From assembly GCA_905214315.1 (NCBI GenBank), contig CAJMLN010000022.1:1-30827 (forward strand): DNA of 30,827 bases. Direction: 5' to 3'. Source of the stretch: an uncultured bacterium (GTDB lineage: Bacteria > Bacillota > Clostridia > Christensenellales > QALW01). Below the pieces are notes generated by a model. That model made no database searches, was not told where the DNA came from, and saw only the letters and a program-made list of their open reading frames with translations. Every line of letters begins with the position of its first letter. Within the stretch, counting starts at the first letter, position 1. The translations under genes were made by a program, and so were the position numbers. This document shows positions 30,457 to 30,827 of the stretch, piece after piece.

Positions 30457-30485
30457 TTGACATTCTGTGATATTGTGTATATAAT
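30457..30485 (+). promoter_or_regulatory. Promoter of tRNA-Pro
   Basis: Perfect TTGACA (30457-30462) and perfect TATAAT (30480-30485) with a 17-bp spacer. Confidence 0.9.
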
Positions 30486-30496
30486 GATTATGCTTT

Positions 30497-30573
30497 CTGG
30501 GTGTGGCGCAGTTTGGTAGCGTGCATGAATGGGGTTCATGAGGCCGGAAGTTCAAGTCTTCTCACCCAGACCA
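30497..30573 (+). tRNA. tRNA-Pro, anticodon GGG
   Basis: The acceptor stem CTGGGTG/CACCCAG, D-stem GCGC/GCGT, anticodon stem CATGA/TCATG and T-stem GGAAG/CTTCT all pair. The loop ATGGGGT carries anticodon GGG at positions 34-36, which reads CCC and CCU. The discriminator is A, and CCA is encoded (30571-30573). Length is 77 nt. The D-arm GCGCAGTTTGGTAGCG is typical of bacterial tRNA-Pro. Confidence 0.95.
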
Positions 30574-30575
30574 CG

Positions 30576-30606
30576 TCGGAACGAGTTACGCTCGTTCCGA
30601 TTTTTT
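30576..30606 (+). terminator. Terminator of tRNA-Pro
   Basis: TCGGAACGAG (30576-30585) pairs perfectly with CTCGTTCCGA (30591-30600) over a 5-nt loop, then a T-run. Confidence 0.92.
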
Positions 30607-30827
30607 ATTGTATAAAAAATCAGTCACCCGCTCCACTGTTCCTCCTTTTCCGCAAAAAGTCACGCTATGCCTACGCTGTTCGCTTGTAAGCGCGCTCACA
30701 ACGCTTCGGCTTGCTACCAACTTTTTGCGGGTGCGCCTTTGGCGCAGGACATCTTTTTTGTACCCGATAGATACATCGGAACGAGTTATGCTCGTTCCGA
30801 TTTTTTATTTCATAAAAAATCAGTCAC
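30576..30827. repeat. 200-bp-spaced repeat carrying the terminator
   Basis: The 52 bp at 30576-30627 recur at 30776-30827 with three mismatches and an offset of exactly 200. The second copy reaches the window edge. Between them an 11-bp inverted repeat CCGCAAAAAGT (30650-30660) / ACTTTTTGCGG (30720-30730) and a TGCGCC/GGCGCA hairpin (30732-30746) are present. Confidence 0.8.

Noticed and set aside
1..30827. CRISPR array, integrase, transposase or retron
   Set aside because: No regularly spaced repeats with spacers, no recombinase, transposase or reverse transcriptase motifs were seen on either strand.

Overview
The window looks like a chromosomal segment of a spore-forming, Gram-positive anaerobe of the Clostridia. 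The evidence is a spore-coat/ferritin-like protein, a sortase-type surface protein, lipoprotein signal peptides, strong AGGAGG ribosome binding sites, TTGACA/TATAAT promoters, many Rho-independent terminators and moderate GC. Genus cannot be assigned from sequence alone. There is no integrase, transposase or CRISPR array, but several small accessory cassettes sit between housekeeping genes.

Layout. 1-349 is the C-terminal end of a Ppx/GppA phosphatase. 525-2872 is a polar amino-acid ABC importer (lipoprotein, permease, ATPase). 2938-4320 is asnS. 4382-6028 (minus) is a membrane sensor with a degenerate GGDEF domain. 6212-7683 is a small phage/ICE-like switch: an ImmA-type protease and an XRE repressor on the minus strand, a Com-like zinc-ribbon protein on the plus strand, and between them two face-to-face promoters sharing one central inverted repeat.

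7848-16844 is one tightly packed plus-strand run of twelve genes closed by a strong terminator: HTH regulator, nucleotidyltransferase (PF14907-like), thymidylate-kinase-like protein, acyl carrier protein, a BtrH/C39-like protein, an AMP-forming acyl ligase, a CYTH protein, a metallophosphoesterase, an AspT/YidE-like transporter, then an XhlA-like protein, a holin and an SH3-bearing amidase. The first part looks like an uncharacterised acyl-ACP-dependent pathway. The last part is a phage-type lysis cassette with no phage structural genes. This is the best candidate in the window for an undescribed system.

17255-19039 (minus) is a secreted surface protein, 19504-19956 (minus) a coat-like ferritin-fold protein and 20057-21364 a Rieske/FAD oxidoreductase. 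21447-23876 (minus) holds a small zinc-ribbon membrane protein, an EamA transporter and a lipoprotein M14 carboxypeptidase. 24010-24640 holds an XRE regulator divergent from an apparently non-coding minus-strand transcript of about 200 nt that has its own promoter, paired operator-like repeats and a terminator. 24760-26408 (minus) is an alpha/beta hydrolase and a radical SAM protein.

26554-29528 is a compact phage-derived island (baseplate/tail-fibre-like protein, tail accessory, coiled-coil membrane protein, holin-like protein, SH3 protein) without other phage genes. 29612-30432 is a tandem pair of zinc-ribbon DUF4190-like membrane proteins. tRNA-Pro(GGG) at 30497-30573 has a textbook promoter and terminator, and its terminator region recurs exactly 200 bp downstream at the window edge.
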